Below the pieces are notes generated by a model. That model was given only the letters and a program-made list of their open reading frames with translations, was not told the origin of the DNA and searched no databases. Below, in pieces: positions 13,760 through 25,661 of a stretch of 64,000 nt of DNA. Within the stretch, counting starts at the first letter, position 1, and each line of letters starts with the position of its first letter. Location: NCBI GenBank assembly GCA_916613615.1, contig OU744721.1, positions 84,821,060 through 84,885,059 on the forward strand. The letters run 5' to 3'. The translations under genes and the position numbers were made by a program. This DNA comes from Steromphala cineraria. Lineage: Eukaryota > Mollusca > Gastropoda > Trochida > Trochidae.

Positions 13760-15200
13760 TATCTATTTAGAGCAAAACAATTGAAAGGTCAATTAAAATC
13801 GCATTGTGTATTTTTAAATGGTAGAATTGAAGGTCTACACTATGACGATAGAACAAACAAAATCATATATAAGTATGTAAAAGGACAATTATATTATATT
13901 TGAAAATAAATCTCGAAATGGAAATAATTTTAGTCGACCTGTATTCCTAGTAGTGTATGAGGAGAAAATGAATGATATTTTCATATTTTGATAAAATAGT
14001 TTAGAGTAACTATCTGAATTAAACAGGAAACTTCCGTCATGTTGTTAAGCACCAAATTCCAAATCGTTTTTGTACTTTGCAATCAAGTAGAGTAAAAGAT
14101 TTATCACCTTCATTATCCATCTTTGTAATATGAAAAACACACATCAAACGAAATGAAATAATATTTCTTTAAGTTTGAGATTCTTTATGTGAAACTTAAT
14201 TATCAATCCTAGTGAAAGTAAATGTTTTATCAGAATGAATATAATTGTAATGATTTATATCTATTCACGGCTTTGGAAACAAGATTGCATTTCATTATCT
14301 AAGAAAACAGTCTATGGTCAACGGCTTTGTTTTGATATCAAAACATTAAAACTATGTTGTTGAATTACTGAAATTCTGCTTTAGTGTGAGTTTAACATCT
14401 TTTATGCACCATTAACCACACGATAATTTAATTTATAAACACATAAGACTTAGACTTAGTTCAAAAATGCAATTACTTGACAAACATTTGTTTAGTTACG
14501 TTTGTCCAAAGTGCAAACATCGAGATATATGTTGTTCATTCGACTAATTTAATGACTATTGTTTCAAAATTTATGTATTATATATTAACCATATTCTTAT
14601 CACATTTTGCAGAAAAAGAACATTTACAGTAATTGTAAGCTTATGCTTCTCTTTCGGAATGTCCGAATTCTTTCTGATATGAGAGTCTGTCTTTTAATGT
14701 GATCTAATTACACATTGATCCAAAATCTAAAAGTGTTTTGTTAGAAAATGATGACCAAAATAATGAAATTACATAATCATTCTTCCACAGTTAAACCGAC
14801 ATTTGTACAGCAGCGGTAGGTAATGAATGATAGAAGGATTGAATATAGTCTTGAAATTCGAGAAAGCCTTCAGTTGAATCAAAGAATCTTCCCATTTCTG
14901 GTATGCTTCATAGGAAAAATGTGATATACATAATCATAAATTAACATTAACAAATTGTCACGTCCATTGGACATTAGATATATCCCCCGTACAGTCACAA
15001 GGTATTTTACAAGCAAGTTTTACCCTTGACTTGCGTGATCGTATTTACACTATTCTGTATTTGAAAGTTAAATAAAACTAAATGTCCTTTTGGATTATAC
15101 AATAGTAAATGTTAAAGACCCATAAGGTCGCCTAAATGACCGCACCGCAGGCTTGATTACGAATTCAGGCTTAGAGTTGAGTTTGGTTTCTTGCCAAGAA
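13760..15200 (+). repeat. Deeply diverged copy of the 4668/58224 repeat unit
   Basis: Colinear short blocks match about 7400-8900 and 61040-63330: 'ttagagcaaa.caat' near 13768, 'gtactttgcaatc' near 14071, 'cttcattatc' near 14109, 'agtgaaagtaaatgtttt' near 14212 and 'ttcaatagtaaa'-like words near 15100. Bases 14040-14360 also match the inverted copy at 34905-35200, including 'cattaaaactatgttgt'. Divergence is much larger than between the two main copies. It has no coding capacity. Confidence 0.6.
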
Positions 15201-15871
15201 ACTAAATTGTTTAATTTTCATGATGGATAATACCCTAATAGGAGTGTTAACCTTTTTTCGGGCATTATTCTGATAAAACATACATCCTCATAACTTAAAA
15301 TAACAGACGACAGGCGCTGAAGTGTCAGTCATAAAACCACGTGTTGTCGCAGAATATCTTATCCCAATGTACACCATAAACTTAACAATGGATTGTTTAT
15401 TTTACAAGCAAAGTTACGGATCGATTGTTTAAAAAACGCCTGTGGGAGTTTCTACTTTGTTAGTCACTGCGTGCATATTTAAGTGTTTGTCATCACAAAT
15501 ATTGTTTTTTCAATCAAAAGGCATCATTACTAGTAACTGATTTTCTTAATGGTTGTCATCAGAACATTTTTGCCCATAACTCATCCGTAGTGTAGGGTCC
15601 AATCAGTACACGGTAATGGAAATCAGAAGGGAGTCAAAGGAACTTTACAAAGGTAATTGCTTTGTTAGCGCTAACTGGCGCTAATTGCGTATCCCAAAGT
15701 GTTTTGGAGGTTCTGCTCACAATGTTAAAACGGTGCATTAAGTTGATTATTGTTTCATTTCATATTATGAATTCCTTTGCAGGGAAACCTTTGCACCCCA
15801 TGACATTTTTAAACAAATCTGCCGATTTCAAAAGAAATAGATAAAAGTGTAATGTTAATGATTATTACAAG
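15201..15871. other. Non-coding, partly repeated
   Basis: No gene recognised. About 15530-15790 is weakly similar to 11110-11345, sharing 'ttgcccataactcat' and 'ttgttagcgct'. A 60-codon frame at 15662-15844 has no recognisable domain. Confidence 0.35.
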
Positions 15872-15873
15872 TA

Positions 15874-16043
15874 CAGTAGTGTGCAAAAGTAAGTGGTCGG
15901 GCAACGCGTTGCCTCACGGGTGGCTAACGCGTGAGCAACGCGTTGGTCACTCGTGGCTAGCCGTGGCCCACCAGTGACTCACGCGTTGCTCACGGGTTGC
16001 TCACGGGTGGTTAACGCGTGTACAAGCGTAACGGATAAACGAG
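15874..16043 (+). repeat. Left Tc1/mariner-like end with eleven 11-bp CpG-rich units
   Basis: After a TA dinucleotide (15872-15873) the sequence starts CAGTAGTGTGCAAAAGTAAG, the kind of terminus seen in Tc1/mariner elements. It is followed by 15904-16024, which divides into eleven units with cores ACGCGT, ACGGGT or ACTCGT. Unit lengths are 12, then four of 11, then 10, then five of 11. The block is extremely CpG-rich in an AT-rich setting. An inverted relative at 32190-32358 has the same terminus, the same number of units and the same short sixth unit. Similarity runs on to GGATAAACGAG at 16033-16043. No transposase follows. Confidence 0.75.
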
Positions 16044-16149
16044 TCTCATGACCTTGATTATCTCCCTTTGGCTTGACAATTGCTGAAACGAATGCGTATA
16101 CGATAGTTTAAACATGAGAATGTTAAGTGTGCAAAATAAAATATTGCGA

Positions 16150-16830
16150 ACATAATTAAGTGAGAAATATTTTTTTAAATAATTTTTTAGATAAGTGAGA
16201 AATTTATTATTTAGATGCTTATAAATAGATATTATATAAACATTTGAGAAATATTTACTTTGAAAGGTATTTTTTATATTGTGCCATATTGAATTTGAAA
16301 GATAAATGATTTCAGAGATGTGGACTTTGAAATATATTTTGATTTTATAAAATATTGACTTTGAAAGGTACTTTGATTTAGTAAAATATGGATTAGGAAA
16401 GATATTTTGAATTTGAAAGATGTTTTTTTGGTGATATATTGACTTTGAAAGATATTGAAATGTTACTTTTATAAAAAATATTTTGATTTAGTCACATATT
16501 GACTTTTAAAAGTATTTTTAATTTAAAGAATAAGACTTGATATTTTGATTATGTGAAATAATGACTTTAAAGAATATGCTATTTTTAGAAATATTTCACT
16601 GCAAAACAATATGTGAGATATTGACGTTGAAAGATAATACATTTGAAGATATTATAATGAGATTAAATACTGGCTTTTGGGGATTGTTATTAGGGGTTAT
16701 GCCTAGATTGTAAGATATTTCACTTTGAAAGATATTTTGATTTTGTGAAATATTGAAGTTATTAATTTTCTAAACGTTGACTTTGAAAGGTATATGGATT
16801 TTATGAAAGATTGAGTTGATTTGAAGAGAT
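16150..16830. repeat. Degenerate tandem repeat of a 'TTGACTTTGAAAGATATTTTGATTT' type word
   Basis: Variants of 'gactttgaaag' followed by 'atattttgattt' recur near 16256, 16323, 16360, 16441, 16500, 16564, 16625, 16722 and 16770. Spacing is irregular (roughly 37 to 97 bases). It looks like an old, decayed, AT-rich minisatellite. It has no coding capacity. Confidence 0.6.
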
Positions 16831-17849
16831 TTATAGTTAAGACCATAGTTACACAGTTGGACAACCTTTAAACAAATAACTGGCGGGATTTAAAGCTTTT
16901 GGTAATTTTAAGAAACTACAGTGTTATTACAATATGACAAACGTTATTCAAAGGATAATGACTTCGTAATATATCACCCAGTAGGGACAACTGACCAATC
17001 GAGAGTACTGTGTATCACAAGATCTGTGTTTCATACACTGGTAAAAGCAGAAAGACATAAGTATCTCTGTAATCTCTCTGACTAGACGTGACATGTATGC
17101 TGTAATTGGAGGTGATTGAGTCGCGCACCTGGTGATTGTGTAATGTTAACTCATTAACTTGGATATGCTTAACGACTCGAGGCCTTGACCACTTGTCAGC
17201 CTAACTGCCCGCCCTAATTATAACAAGACCAATCATAACTAAGCACCGCTCATCTCCAAAGGTGTGTGTATTTGAGGGAGGGGAGGGGAGCTGTCTAGTC
17301 TTGCTAAGTAAAATAAAGTTCTGAACGTTATATTATTTCGTGAAGGCATGCAACAGGCAGGTGTGCTAAGGAAGAAATGCATAAGTTTTAAACATCATTG
17401 CAATATAAAACACATGCATTTTCATTTCTACATATATCAAATACCAATAAATACTAGTGTAGCATAAGTTTACATATTTTTTGCTAACAGTTTGACAGGA
17501 GGCAGTGCCAAGTGATGGGCGTTGTCTCCATTCTTGGCGAACAAGCTCTGTCACTACAAACCTTAGGTTGATATATTTATTGAAATTCAATTGATTTAAT
17601 GTCTTCTCCCTTTATCAATTTAGGATTTGATTTAAAGTATGTGTATTGTGATCATGATGTACATACTAACTTACATACACCCATGCACTTACACACAATT
17701 CAAACATGGGCGCGACACCATGAGGAATATTATCCAATGAGATCATTTACAGATGTTTGTTCTACAATTGCTACGATTCGGTGGTGGGAATATGTGCATC
17801 ATGGCGGGAGTGTTATTTCAAGGTCAATGTAGTTGCTTATTGATCACAG

Positions 17850-18035
17850 ACAGACAGACAGACAGATTGTTTATTTAAGTCTCACCTCAATATATATACA
17901 TTTTACAAAACATACAAAACAGTAAAAGTTGAGCCACCCCTATAAGGGGTTATGAGAGACTAAAATCGATAAATTGCACAAAAAGATACAATATAAATAT
18001 ATAAAAAATATATATATATATACATGGATATATAT
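17850..18035 (-). mobile_element. 5'-truncated LINE 3' end, (CAGA)n side
   Basis: Read on the minus strand it ends 'gaggtgagacttaaataaac' followed by an (TCTG)n microsatellite. Before that lies the GTCTCTCATAACCCC-stem hairpin region. It matches the 3' end of the LINE at 27809-28877. Copies B and C lack this sequence at the equivalent place, so it is a separate insertion into copy A. Only the 3' UTR is present. Confidence 0.75.
17936..17950 (-). other. Conserved LINE 3'-UTR hairpin (ACCCC/GGGGT)
   Basis: A five-base stem with a five-base loop, ACCCC-TATAA-GGGGT on the plus strand. The equivalent hairpins at 23656-23668 and 28776-28789 differ in sequence but still pair. In LINEs, 3'-UTR stem-loops are known in several families as reverse-transcriptase recognition sites; that role is inferred here. 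Confidence 0.55.
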
Positions 18036-18566
18036 TTATAGAGTCAGATTGAATGTTTATTTGTATGAGGATTAATACCTGAGTTAATTGTAGCTTCTGC
18101 TTTTATTGATGAAGTGTCGAAAGAGACTGAATTCATTTGAAGGTGATGTGATAATTACAGCTAGTTATAAAAGAAAAACCATATAAAACATCATTAATGT
18201 GCTGTGATGTTTTGACAGTAAGCTTTGACATTTCTTTAATACGATTCTCTTATCGTGGCGTAAATGAAAAAAACGAACATGGATTTCGTCTTACATTTGT
18301 TAAAACAATGTATTTCATTACATGGCCTATGAATGTTGGAAGTTGGAATCAAGTCAGTTAATCCCTATGCACGTTTAGTCCTTTTTCCAATAAAACGACA
18401 TGTAGCACGTTGTTAGCAAAGGTTGTAAATACATCTATCTACATTATAACTATCAACTCTTTGAACAGTTTGTTGTGTATATCATATTTCATAAAAGTTT
18501 TTTTGTTCAATAACTGACATTCGTAATTCATATCGTGAAAACGTTGTTAAGTATCACATTGAAACG

Positions 18567-19103
18567 GAAGAAGAAGAAGAAGAAGAAGAAGAGGAAGAAA
18601 AATATTTTATTTATGTGTCACGTGGTACATGGTCTGATTCGGACGTTGTAAAAAACATGTTAAAAGGGCGTACCACCCGGTCATAAGGCCTATGAGACAC
18701 AAGAATGTCTAAAATAATTCACATTTATATATATGATAATGTTCATAACAATACAAACATATACAAGGATTTAGGTGATTTTATGTTAAATGGTATTATT
18801 GAAGCAAATGGCATGCTTACGTCTATTGTACATTTTTATTAATAGAGCGGCAAGAGGCTTAACAGACCTCTCATTACGTAATAAGAATACAAACTGGGCT
18901 GTTGAGGACAACTGTGTGAATAAAGGATTGACGCAGGAAATATCCTGCCATAAATTGTACCTAAGATCAGAATAAAAGTCACAATCAGCAAGAAAATGTA
19001 TCTCATCTTCAATAACATTGTTTCTGCAAAACTTACAAATCCTATTTTCTAAAGGCGTTTTGGGGCGGGTATACCTGCCGACTTCTATCTCCAGTGGTAA
19101 TGA
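18567..19103 (-). mobile_element. 5'-truncated LINE with (TTC)n tail
   Basis: Minus strand. A C-terminal ORF2 fragment (see 18786-19103) is followed by a 3' UTR containing 'gtctcataggccttatgac', 'cacgtgacacataaataaaa' and a (TTC)n tail at 18567-18600. The upstream boundary near 19103 is where the LINE frame runs into repeat copy B. It is a different family from the (TCTG)n LINE, although the UTRs share the 'gtctc' start and the '.gacac.taaataaa' end. Confidence 0.75.
18786..19103 (-). pseudogene. LINE ORF2 C-terminal fragment
   Basis: About 105 codons in one open frame ending at a stop near 18786. It contains LPLEIEVGRY, then C-x2-C, VIEDEIHFLADC and a hydrophobic end. The EVGRY...C-x2-C...EDE-x-HFL-x2-C pattern is the distal Cys/His knuckle found after the reverse transcriptase in many animal LINEs. 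The open frame extends upstream to 19199, but those 33 codons read through repeat B and are not LINE-derived. No polymerase domain is present, so it is non-functional. Confidence 0.75.
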
Positions 19104-20560
19104 TATTAACTCATTAACCCCTCGACATGCTCCACGGCTCAACGCGAAACTGCCCCCTCTACCGACGCTAATTACCTCACAATACCCCTCATCTCCCAAG
19201 ACTGGATGAAAGGAAGTTGTCTAGTCTACAATAAAGTTTGGATGATTGTTTTATTGTTTCATGGAGTCAGTCTTGAAACAGAAAGGTGTGAATAAGGATA
19301 TTAAACAGATTTGCACCATTTACTTGTTCATCTACAGTATATTGACATATGAATAAACATTCCCTAGTAAATAGATCTAATTAAATTTGTTCACACGTGA
19401 TGGGCGTAATCTACATTTCTGGTGAGCAAGTCCTGTAACTTCACAGCTTAATCAGATTGACTTATTGTAGTTATATCAATACCATTTTGGTATCTTTTGA
19501 TTTGATTTCAACATATTTTTATTTCCTGAACACGACAAAAAAAAGTTTGGCAAACAAACACAAGCCTCTCCCGAACATAAACATGGTTACAAAACATATG
19601 CATATGGTCCTTTTGAATTCCAAATATGTCAGTATGCATGTAAATGTGTCAGTTCCCAAACGGTGTGAGAATTCAACAAAACGTACAAACAAAATGTTAC
19701 TCTATTTGATCAGTTGAATCTTTATGGAACACACAAACATCGTTTTAATAAGTAAATCAACCATATTTTTTAACTAAACAGAATTAATATTTCATAAATG
19801 TCGAATGTCATATTACATATGCAACTTTAACATTAACCTTTATGAAATTTTTTAAGGTACTTAAATCTCTATTTCCCAAAAAAATATTTTTAGATTGCAG
19901 AAGTTTTAACAGCCTTCAAACTGCACATGACATGAATAACACATGCAAAGAGGATACTTTGCACGAAATGCAAATATCATTAAAAACCGCAAGCGAGGAG
20001 CATGGGATAGCCGGGTTTCTTTAGGTAACAAACAGGGGGCTCATGACGGATATTGTCCAATGAAAGCATTTGCACGTGTTTGTTCTACAATTGGTACGCT
20101 TCAATGGGTAGCTTGTGTTCGGTGCATGTGCATCTTGAGAGTGTGTTATTTCAAGGTCAATCTGTTTAGATATTGATTAAATTTCTAGAGTCTGATTGGA
20201 TGTTTATTCACGCCAGGATCAAACCCGTAGTTAAATCTAGATTCAGCTTTTATTGATGATTGGTCAAAAGAGACTTATTCATCTGATGACGATGCGATAA
20301 TTACATCCAACTACATCACTGAATCGAATTAACAGGATATGACTGTGACATGAGTATCTTGTAAAATATGAGCGAGATGTATGTTATAAAATGTACATAA
20401 ATTTATTTCTGTGTAAATTTTTAACAACAGATCGTCTGTAAATTTGTTTATTCACCAAACGGTGTATTATCCTCCAAAACCGACCATTTAATTCCTATCA
20501 AAGCACATTAATTAGTGTCTGTTATGAACACTAAATGACATATGTATAGGGTATATGAAT
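19104..20560 (+). repeat. Repeat family copy B
   Basis: The closest relative of copy C. It begins 'ttaactcattaacccctcga', then 'actggatgaaaggaag', 'gattgttttattgtttcatg', 'gtgtgaataaggatat', 'gtttgttctacaattgg' and 'gtgttatttcaaggtcaatc', and ends with 'ctgttatgaacactaaatga' near 20519-20538. It has none of the three retroposon insertions that interrupt C, so it serves as an empty-site reference. Short open frames in it (for example 19943-20176) have no recognisable product. Confidence 0.75.
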
Positions 20561-21019
20561 TAAATTTTTGTGGATAGTTGCAAAGTTATGTTTAAACGAC
20601 CTTCCCGACCGGTTTCACACTATTCAGTGATCATCATGGGATCTTTATGACGTTGTATATATACGTCTTTCGCTTAATGTCGCCCTAATTTGCCACATGT
20701 GTCTCTCGGAAGTAATGAGTTTTAGTGTAAGCCTGTATGTTTTTCAACAAATCAGTTACAATGAATGTGAAATTGAAACCGAAGAAAAAAATTAAAAGAC
20801 ATGTACATACTGCAATGGTTAGCAACTAATGTAAACTACAAGGCAAAATGGATTTCGTTAAATGTCATTCATAGAGTATTCGACAAATGTTCTTTTATAA
20901 GCCAAAACCTTCTATCCTGCTTGGAAACTGCGAAATGCCCATTTTACCACTAACTATGCACCTTAAATATTGAATACAAGTCTTATATTTTAAGTTTTGT
21001 ATTTTTAATGCTATAACTA
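20561..21019. other. Non-coding, nothing recognised
   Basis: AT-rich link between repeat B and a LINE fragment. It contains no gene, tandem repeat or element end that I can support. Confidence 0.4.
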
Positions 21020-21965
21020 AATCATCTCAAAATGAGTTTGTTTTATAAAATGGTCAATAATGATACACCAAGTTACCTTAGCAACCTAGTACCTCCGAAA
21101 ATATCAGATGTTATTGATTACAATCTTCGTGATGACTCAAAACTTCAGACCATAAACTGTAAAACTGTAAATTATGCAAAATCCTTCCTTCCAGACTCGG
21201 TTAAATTATGGAATTCATTACCAATAGAACATAGAAATTCGCCATCTTTATCTACTTTTAAAAAAGCTATAGCCAATGAAACTATCATGTATAGTACTTT
21301 CAATTTAAATTTTGGTAATAGATTTTCTCAAATAATACACACTCGTCTTAGACTTGAATGCAGCGATTTAAATGCTCACAAGTTTGAAAGATTTGTATCA
21401 CAAATTCCCGCCTGTTCCTGTGGCCATAACTATGAAGATTCGACACATTACTTTTTTACATGTCCTCTGTACACCCATATAAGGCAAAATATGTTCTTCT
21501 ATAATAAAGGTTTTGATTTGAGATCGGTCTTTTTTGGAAACCCAAATTGTTCTTCTTGTGTTAATAATGAACTTTTGATATCTGTGCACGAATTCATAAA
21601 TTTAACTGGCAGATTTGCAACTTATTGATTAATTGATAAATGATTTATAAAATATGAATTATAGGCATTTTTTTTATGTTGTAGTGTTTAAGATTGTTGG
21701 TGTTTATTTATTCAGAAAAATAATATAATTGTTAAACAACCATTCGTTATCATGTTGGCGTTTTTATAGATTATAAGACAACTTTTGTAAATTCACAATG
21801 ACTTGTTATTTACCTTGTTGGCGTTTGTATAAATGATATATATATATTTTTTGTAAATTCACCATGACATGTTCTACATCTTGTATTTTGGAGCGGTATT
21901 AACATAAGCTTTTAGCTTGTTTACCAATCCAATTCTTTATTGAAATAAATATGTTTAAACCAAAT
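21020..21965 (+). mobile_element. 5'-truncated LINE (second type)
   Basis: It carries the C-terminal ORF2 fragment at 21032-21628 and a 3' UTR that ends around 'gaaataaatatgtttaaac' near 21960, preceded by 'cttttagcttgtttaccaatcc'. The 5' edge is set where the recognisable frame begins. No target duplication was identified. It belongs to a different LINE group from the (TCTG)n family, judged by its protein. Confidence 0.7.
21032..21628 (+). pseudogene. LINE ORF2 C-terminal fragment
   Basis: A 198-codon open frame. The start FYKMVNNDTPSYLSNLVPP, a YNLRD motif, LPDSVKLWNSLP and a Ser-rich STFKKAI segment form the block that follows the reverse transcriptase in many animal CR1/L2/jockey-type elements. 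Next comes HTRLRLEC and a C-x-C...H...C-P-L-Y-x-H-x-R knuckle. The open frame has no internal stop, but the endonuclease and polymerase are absent, so it is a dead 5'-truncated copy. The exact clade is not resolved. Confidence 0.8.
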
Positions 21966-22929
21966 CATCTCATCCAGTGAAAACGAAGAAAACACGTATC
22001 TGTGACTGTCTTTTCGGCATAAAGATACCACCGCACGGTAACCGAACTGTTTGTTAATTGCTAAGAATACATTAATGAGGTATCTAATTAACTGATCACA
22101 AGATTATGTTGATTGTTCAGATAACGGCCTAATCCGGCGAAATATCCAAACGTTACGCTTGAGTGATTATCAGTCGAATCATTGAGTGCAAGAGGCACTG
22201 CTTGAGGGACAAGCTTCTAATTTATGTGTTCGTTCATTTATTCATTCATTCACAAGCGTGTGCTGGAAATTTCTTCACCCTACAGTTTTTTCCTATCGAT
22301 AGGCGGGAGGTGTTGCAAATATTTATTATTTCATTTTAAAGGGGAAGTAGCACATTTTAGAAAATGTTATATCTTCAATTTGTCATTGATAATTGTACCT
22401 TCATGCTTATGTATTATTTTGATAGTGTAAAAAATCGCATTGAACAAACCAATGATTCATAGTCAGAGAACAAATTATGAAGATTCACATAAAGTCCATT
22501 GGCGACCATTTTTATGTGAACACCTTTAAGAAAAAGGAATCGCATGGCTGAACATTAGATTAAATATTGGATTTATTAATGCTTGATTTAGGTTTTATAC
22601 TTTGACTTTGGGCTTCTGCCCCTTTAAATGTTCAAAAATATTTATGAAATTTGTTCTGACACTACCCAAAAGGCACATCTTCCTTCATGCTCTACGGGAT
22701 TTCATACATTTATACATATACAATGTATATTAAATACAAGTCTTACCTTGCCTTGTCTGTTTGATAATTTTTTGGGAGAAAATACTATTTATGTATGTTT
22801 TTTTCCATATAAGTTGAAGCAAAACATATTTCATATATTGTTAATATTTCGAAACCTAAACTGTCACTTTGCACAGTTACGTCAAGAATGTAGTGTGTAA
22901 TATTTCACGTACGACGCTGAGTGTTTATT
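21966..22929. other. Non-coding, nothing recognised
   Basis: Short open frames only (for example 22224-22430 and 22628-22900), with low-complexity hydrophobic translations that look like AT-rich chance frames. Confidence 0.4.
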
Positions 22930-23074
22930 ATAACATGTGATGTGATATTTAACGACTCAAGTGTCTCATAGGCCATATGACGGGGTACTTTTTGCAATCT
23001 GTATATGTTTTTCGGTATTGTATCTTCTTCTGTAAAGTACGTGACACTTAAATAAACATTCAATTCATTCTCTT

Positions 23075-23106
<32 letters not shown>

Positions 23107-23112
23107 TCTCAC
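22930..23112 (+). mobile_element. LINE 3'-UTR fragment with (CT)-rich tail
   Basis: Contains 'gtgtctcataggccatatgac' (22963 onward), then 'gtgacacttaaataaacatt' and a tail of 'tttctctctctc' 12-mers at about 23071-23110. The order matches the UTR at 18600-18720 read on the minus strand. No coding part remains. Confidence 0.6.
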
Positions 23113-23559
23113 TATGCGTGTATCTGGATTTCATTTTCATGCATGCATGAGTTTAACCATGCAAATAACTTTCAATCTTTAGCGCAATCGTCGCCTTTTT
23201 AGAGCAAATAAGAATGCTGAAATGACCATACTACCCTAAATACGTCATCATTGTTTATCCAAATTAGTGAACAAGGGAGTATTGTTGTATACCTGCTCAG
23301 TGACCATTGCTCGCCGGAGCGTGGCGACGAATTGATCAAAGCAGCCGCCCTCTGTCTATCTGTCTCCAAACATCACAGGTCTAACTGACAGATTATGCTT
23401 ATACCGAGATGCAAGTGTTGTGTAGTCTTAATGTATATTCGTAACCCATTTGGATTGACTTCTATAAGGTGCATTCAGAAGTTGTTTAGATGAATAAGAA
23501 AGAGTTCTATTGGATTTTTGTAGGGAATGCGACTTTTTAGACATTTATCAAGCCTGATA

Positions 23560-23790
23560 CAGACAGACAGACAGACAGATGTTTTATTAAAGTCTCACCT
23601 CACATAAATACATTAAAAAAGTATATACATATAAAGTTGAACGTAAAAGTGAGCCACCCTATAAGGGTTACGAGAGACTATATTATAATATATTAAATTA
23701 ACTAAAATATGATGTAAACAATATACAAATATACAAGGAATGATTTGCAGGTGATTATAAATACAGCTGCGTACTTTACGTTTGTTCATT
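23560..23790 (-). mobile_element. 5'-truncated LINE 3' end, (CAGA)n side
   Basis: Minus-strand copy of the (TCTG)n LINE tail. It shows (CAGA)n at about 23560-23579, then 'ttttattaaagtctcacctc', 'gtgagccaccct' and 'gagagacta'. The inner boundary is uncertain. Only the 3' UTR remains. Confidence 0.7.
23656..23668 (-). other. Conserved LINE 3'-UTR hairpin (ACCC/GGGT)
   Basis: ACCC-TATAA-GGGT on the plus strand, in the same position relative to 'gagagac' and the (TCTG)n tail as the hairpins at 17936-17950 and 28776-28789. Confidence 0.55.
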
Positions 23791-24445
23791 TACCTTCGTA
23801 TTCTAGAGCAAATATCACGTATCTCTCATAAATCGCTGGAAGATTGGTTGTGTACATTTTAAATTATCAATATTGTTTATACTCTTTTGAATATAAATAT
23901 AAGCATGTACACACGTGAGACGGAAATAAACTATTGATTGATTTGTAATTTTGAATGTCTTTGATGCATCCTAGCATTGCAAAAGCGAAACGGATGATGT
24001 TGAAATTGAAGTACATAGGATATGCAGTTTGCGTTAAAATATTCGTATGCCATGCATGACAGATAACCGTAACAAAATTGCATTCATAAAGTGACCAGGG
24101 ATCAACATTTCGAAAACACTGTTATTTTAATTTTTCTCAACAAACATCCTTCATAGGTTATCGTCAGCTTTTGATCTAAGTATTATTTAATCCTTTGCAC
24201 TAAAGCAATGTAATTGTGCTTTTTGTTTAAAGGGATTATTTTAATCGAAATTTAAGAAAATCTGAATTATACTAATATTACCCCATCTGTCTATTTCACC
24301 ATGCCAAATATGGTGGCAAGACGATCCAGTTGCTGATCCTCTTTGTAAGTACCAATCGAGTTATTATATGGATGTCCAAACGAATTCCAAATTACATGAA
24401 AAGTGCACTAAGATGCACAAGCGAACAAACTAAAGATACGCAGCG
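23791..24445. other. Non-coding, nothing recognised
   Basis: AT-rich filler between a LINE tail and the possible MITE. It has no open frame of interest. Confidence 0.4.
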
Positions 24446-25580
24446 CCCCATTTGTCAGACACCTCACTTGTCAGACACTTAATTAAGCAGATTAAACTGA
24501 GGCTGTTACCCATCAAGAAAATGGAACCTTCCAACGAATACCCCACTTGTTAGACAGCAAGGCCAAAAATGACAGAAATGGATCCTTCCTTAAGTTGAAC
24601 CCAACTCATATCCCACTTTTTGTTGCCACTTGGTAAGAAAGATTGTACAATGACAAAAAAGAAGATATGTTTTACAAATTTAATAGATAATAATGTTTAT
24701 AATACTAATGTTACTTCTAGTATTGTATATATACTTGCAATACTTAAAACAATATACAACCAACATTGGAATGAACTTATCCTTTTTTCAAAAAGTATAT
24801 GCTACAAGAGAAGCCGTAATGAACAAATATGGACTATTTAAATATTTTCGTGGATGTAACTTATAGAACAGATACTGTACTCTACTGTCAATATATCATT
24901 AAATCAATAATACATTATTGCAGATCAAAATGGAACGATTGCTTCTTTTAAAAATTGTTTTTAGCATATATAGACGTAATGATTTTCAACATAAACATTC
25001 AAGGAAATGTATGGATTGGAATAATACTTGTTGGCCAATCCATTCATGTATATGTACATATCATGAATAAAATATGTTTAATCAATCATTTCTTATCAAT
25101 ATTCTATGGGAAAATGTTTTTTTTAACTCACTTTCGTGATTGATGATTGATTGAGTTTTAATTTGTGCATAAATTTTGTAATGAGAATCAGAAAACCAGA
25201 ATTATATATATTTTTTTATAGTTTTTTTGAATGATTATAGAAATATTAAAATTATTGTGTCTACGATTTAGCAAAATAACATTAAGAGTATATAATCATT
25301 AAAAATCATACCAAATGAACCATTGCACAGAAAGAATGTTTTAGCAAAGATAGAGTTTATCGAGAATAGTCTTGAAAATTAATAACAAAAACATGATAAT
25401 GCTTTTAAAACGTAAAACAATATCTCCTATATATAGCTTTATTTCAACTCCTAACAATTCCCGGTATCTCAGGATTAATTAGGACTGGTCCATTGTAACA
25501 GTAGGTGAGCGCTTGGTCTGCTCCAACTCCTTTGTCTGACAACTGAGTCGTCTGACTATTGGGGTGTCTGACTATTGGGG
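24446..25580. mobile_element. Possible MITE with repeated CCCCAnTTGTCAGACA ends
   Basis: The left end has two adjacent 17-bp units, 'ccccatttgtcagacac' (24446-24462) and 'ctcacttgtcagacact' (24463-24479), with a third at 24541-24557. The right end has three units in inverted orientation (25531-25580), each containing 'gtctgac', two of them ending 'tattgggg'. The interior (about 24650-25440) is extremely AT-rich and non-coding. Iterated inverted ends with an AT-rich centre suggest a non-autonomous DNA transposon. I could not find a target-site duplication, and the superfamily is unknown. Confidence 0.45.
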
Positions 25581-25644
25581 TATCACCATTGAGAGTATGT
25601 TTAAACAATGGTGATTGGATTGTTATTAGAGTATTTATGGCATC

Positions 25645-25661
25645 GGGGGGGGGGGGGGGGG
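25645..25661 (+). repeat. Poly(G) run of 17
   Basis: Seventeen consecutive G residues in AT-rich DNA, just outside the possible MITE. It is prone to length error in sequencing and could form a G-quadruplex if real. Confidence 0.9.

Larger units (their letters stand above)
17130..18180 (+). repeat. Repeat family copy A (with B and C)
   Basis: Shares colinear blocks with B (19104-20560) and C (26340-29060): 'ttaactcattaac' near 17146, 'tgatgggcgt' near 17513, 'gtttgttctacaattgctac' near 17755, 'gtgttatttcaaggtcaat' near 17810, then 'gagtc.gattgaatgtttatt' near 18041. This is the most diverged of the three. Its continuity is broken by a LINE tail at about 17850-18035. No protein is encoded, and the nature of the repeated unit is unknown. 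Confidence 0.65.

Noticed and set aside
15904..16024. CRISPR-like or host CpG-island interpretation of the 11-bp array
   Set aside because: Units have no spacers, and the array sits at fixed distance inside a transposon-like terminus with an inverted relative, which fits a mobile element better.
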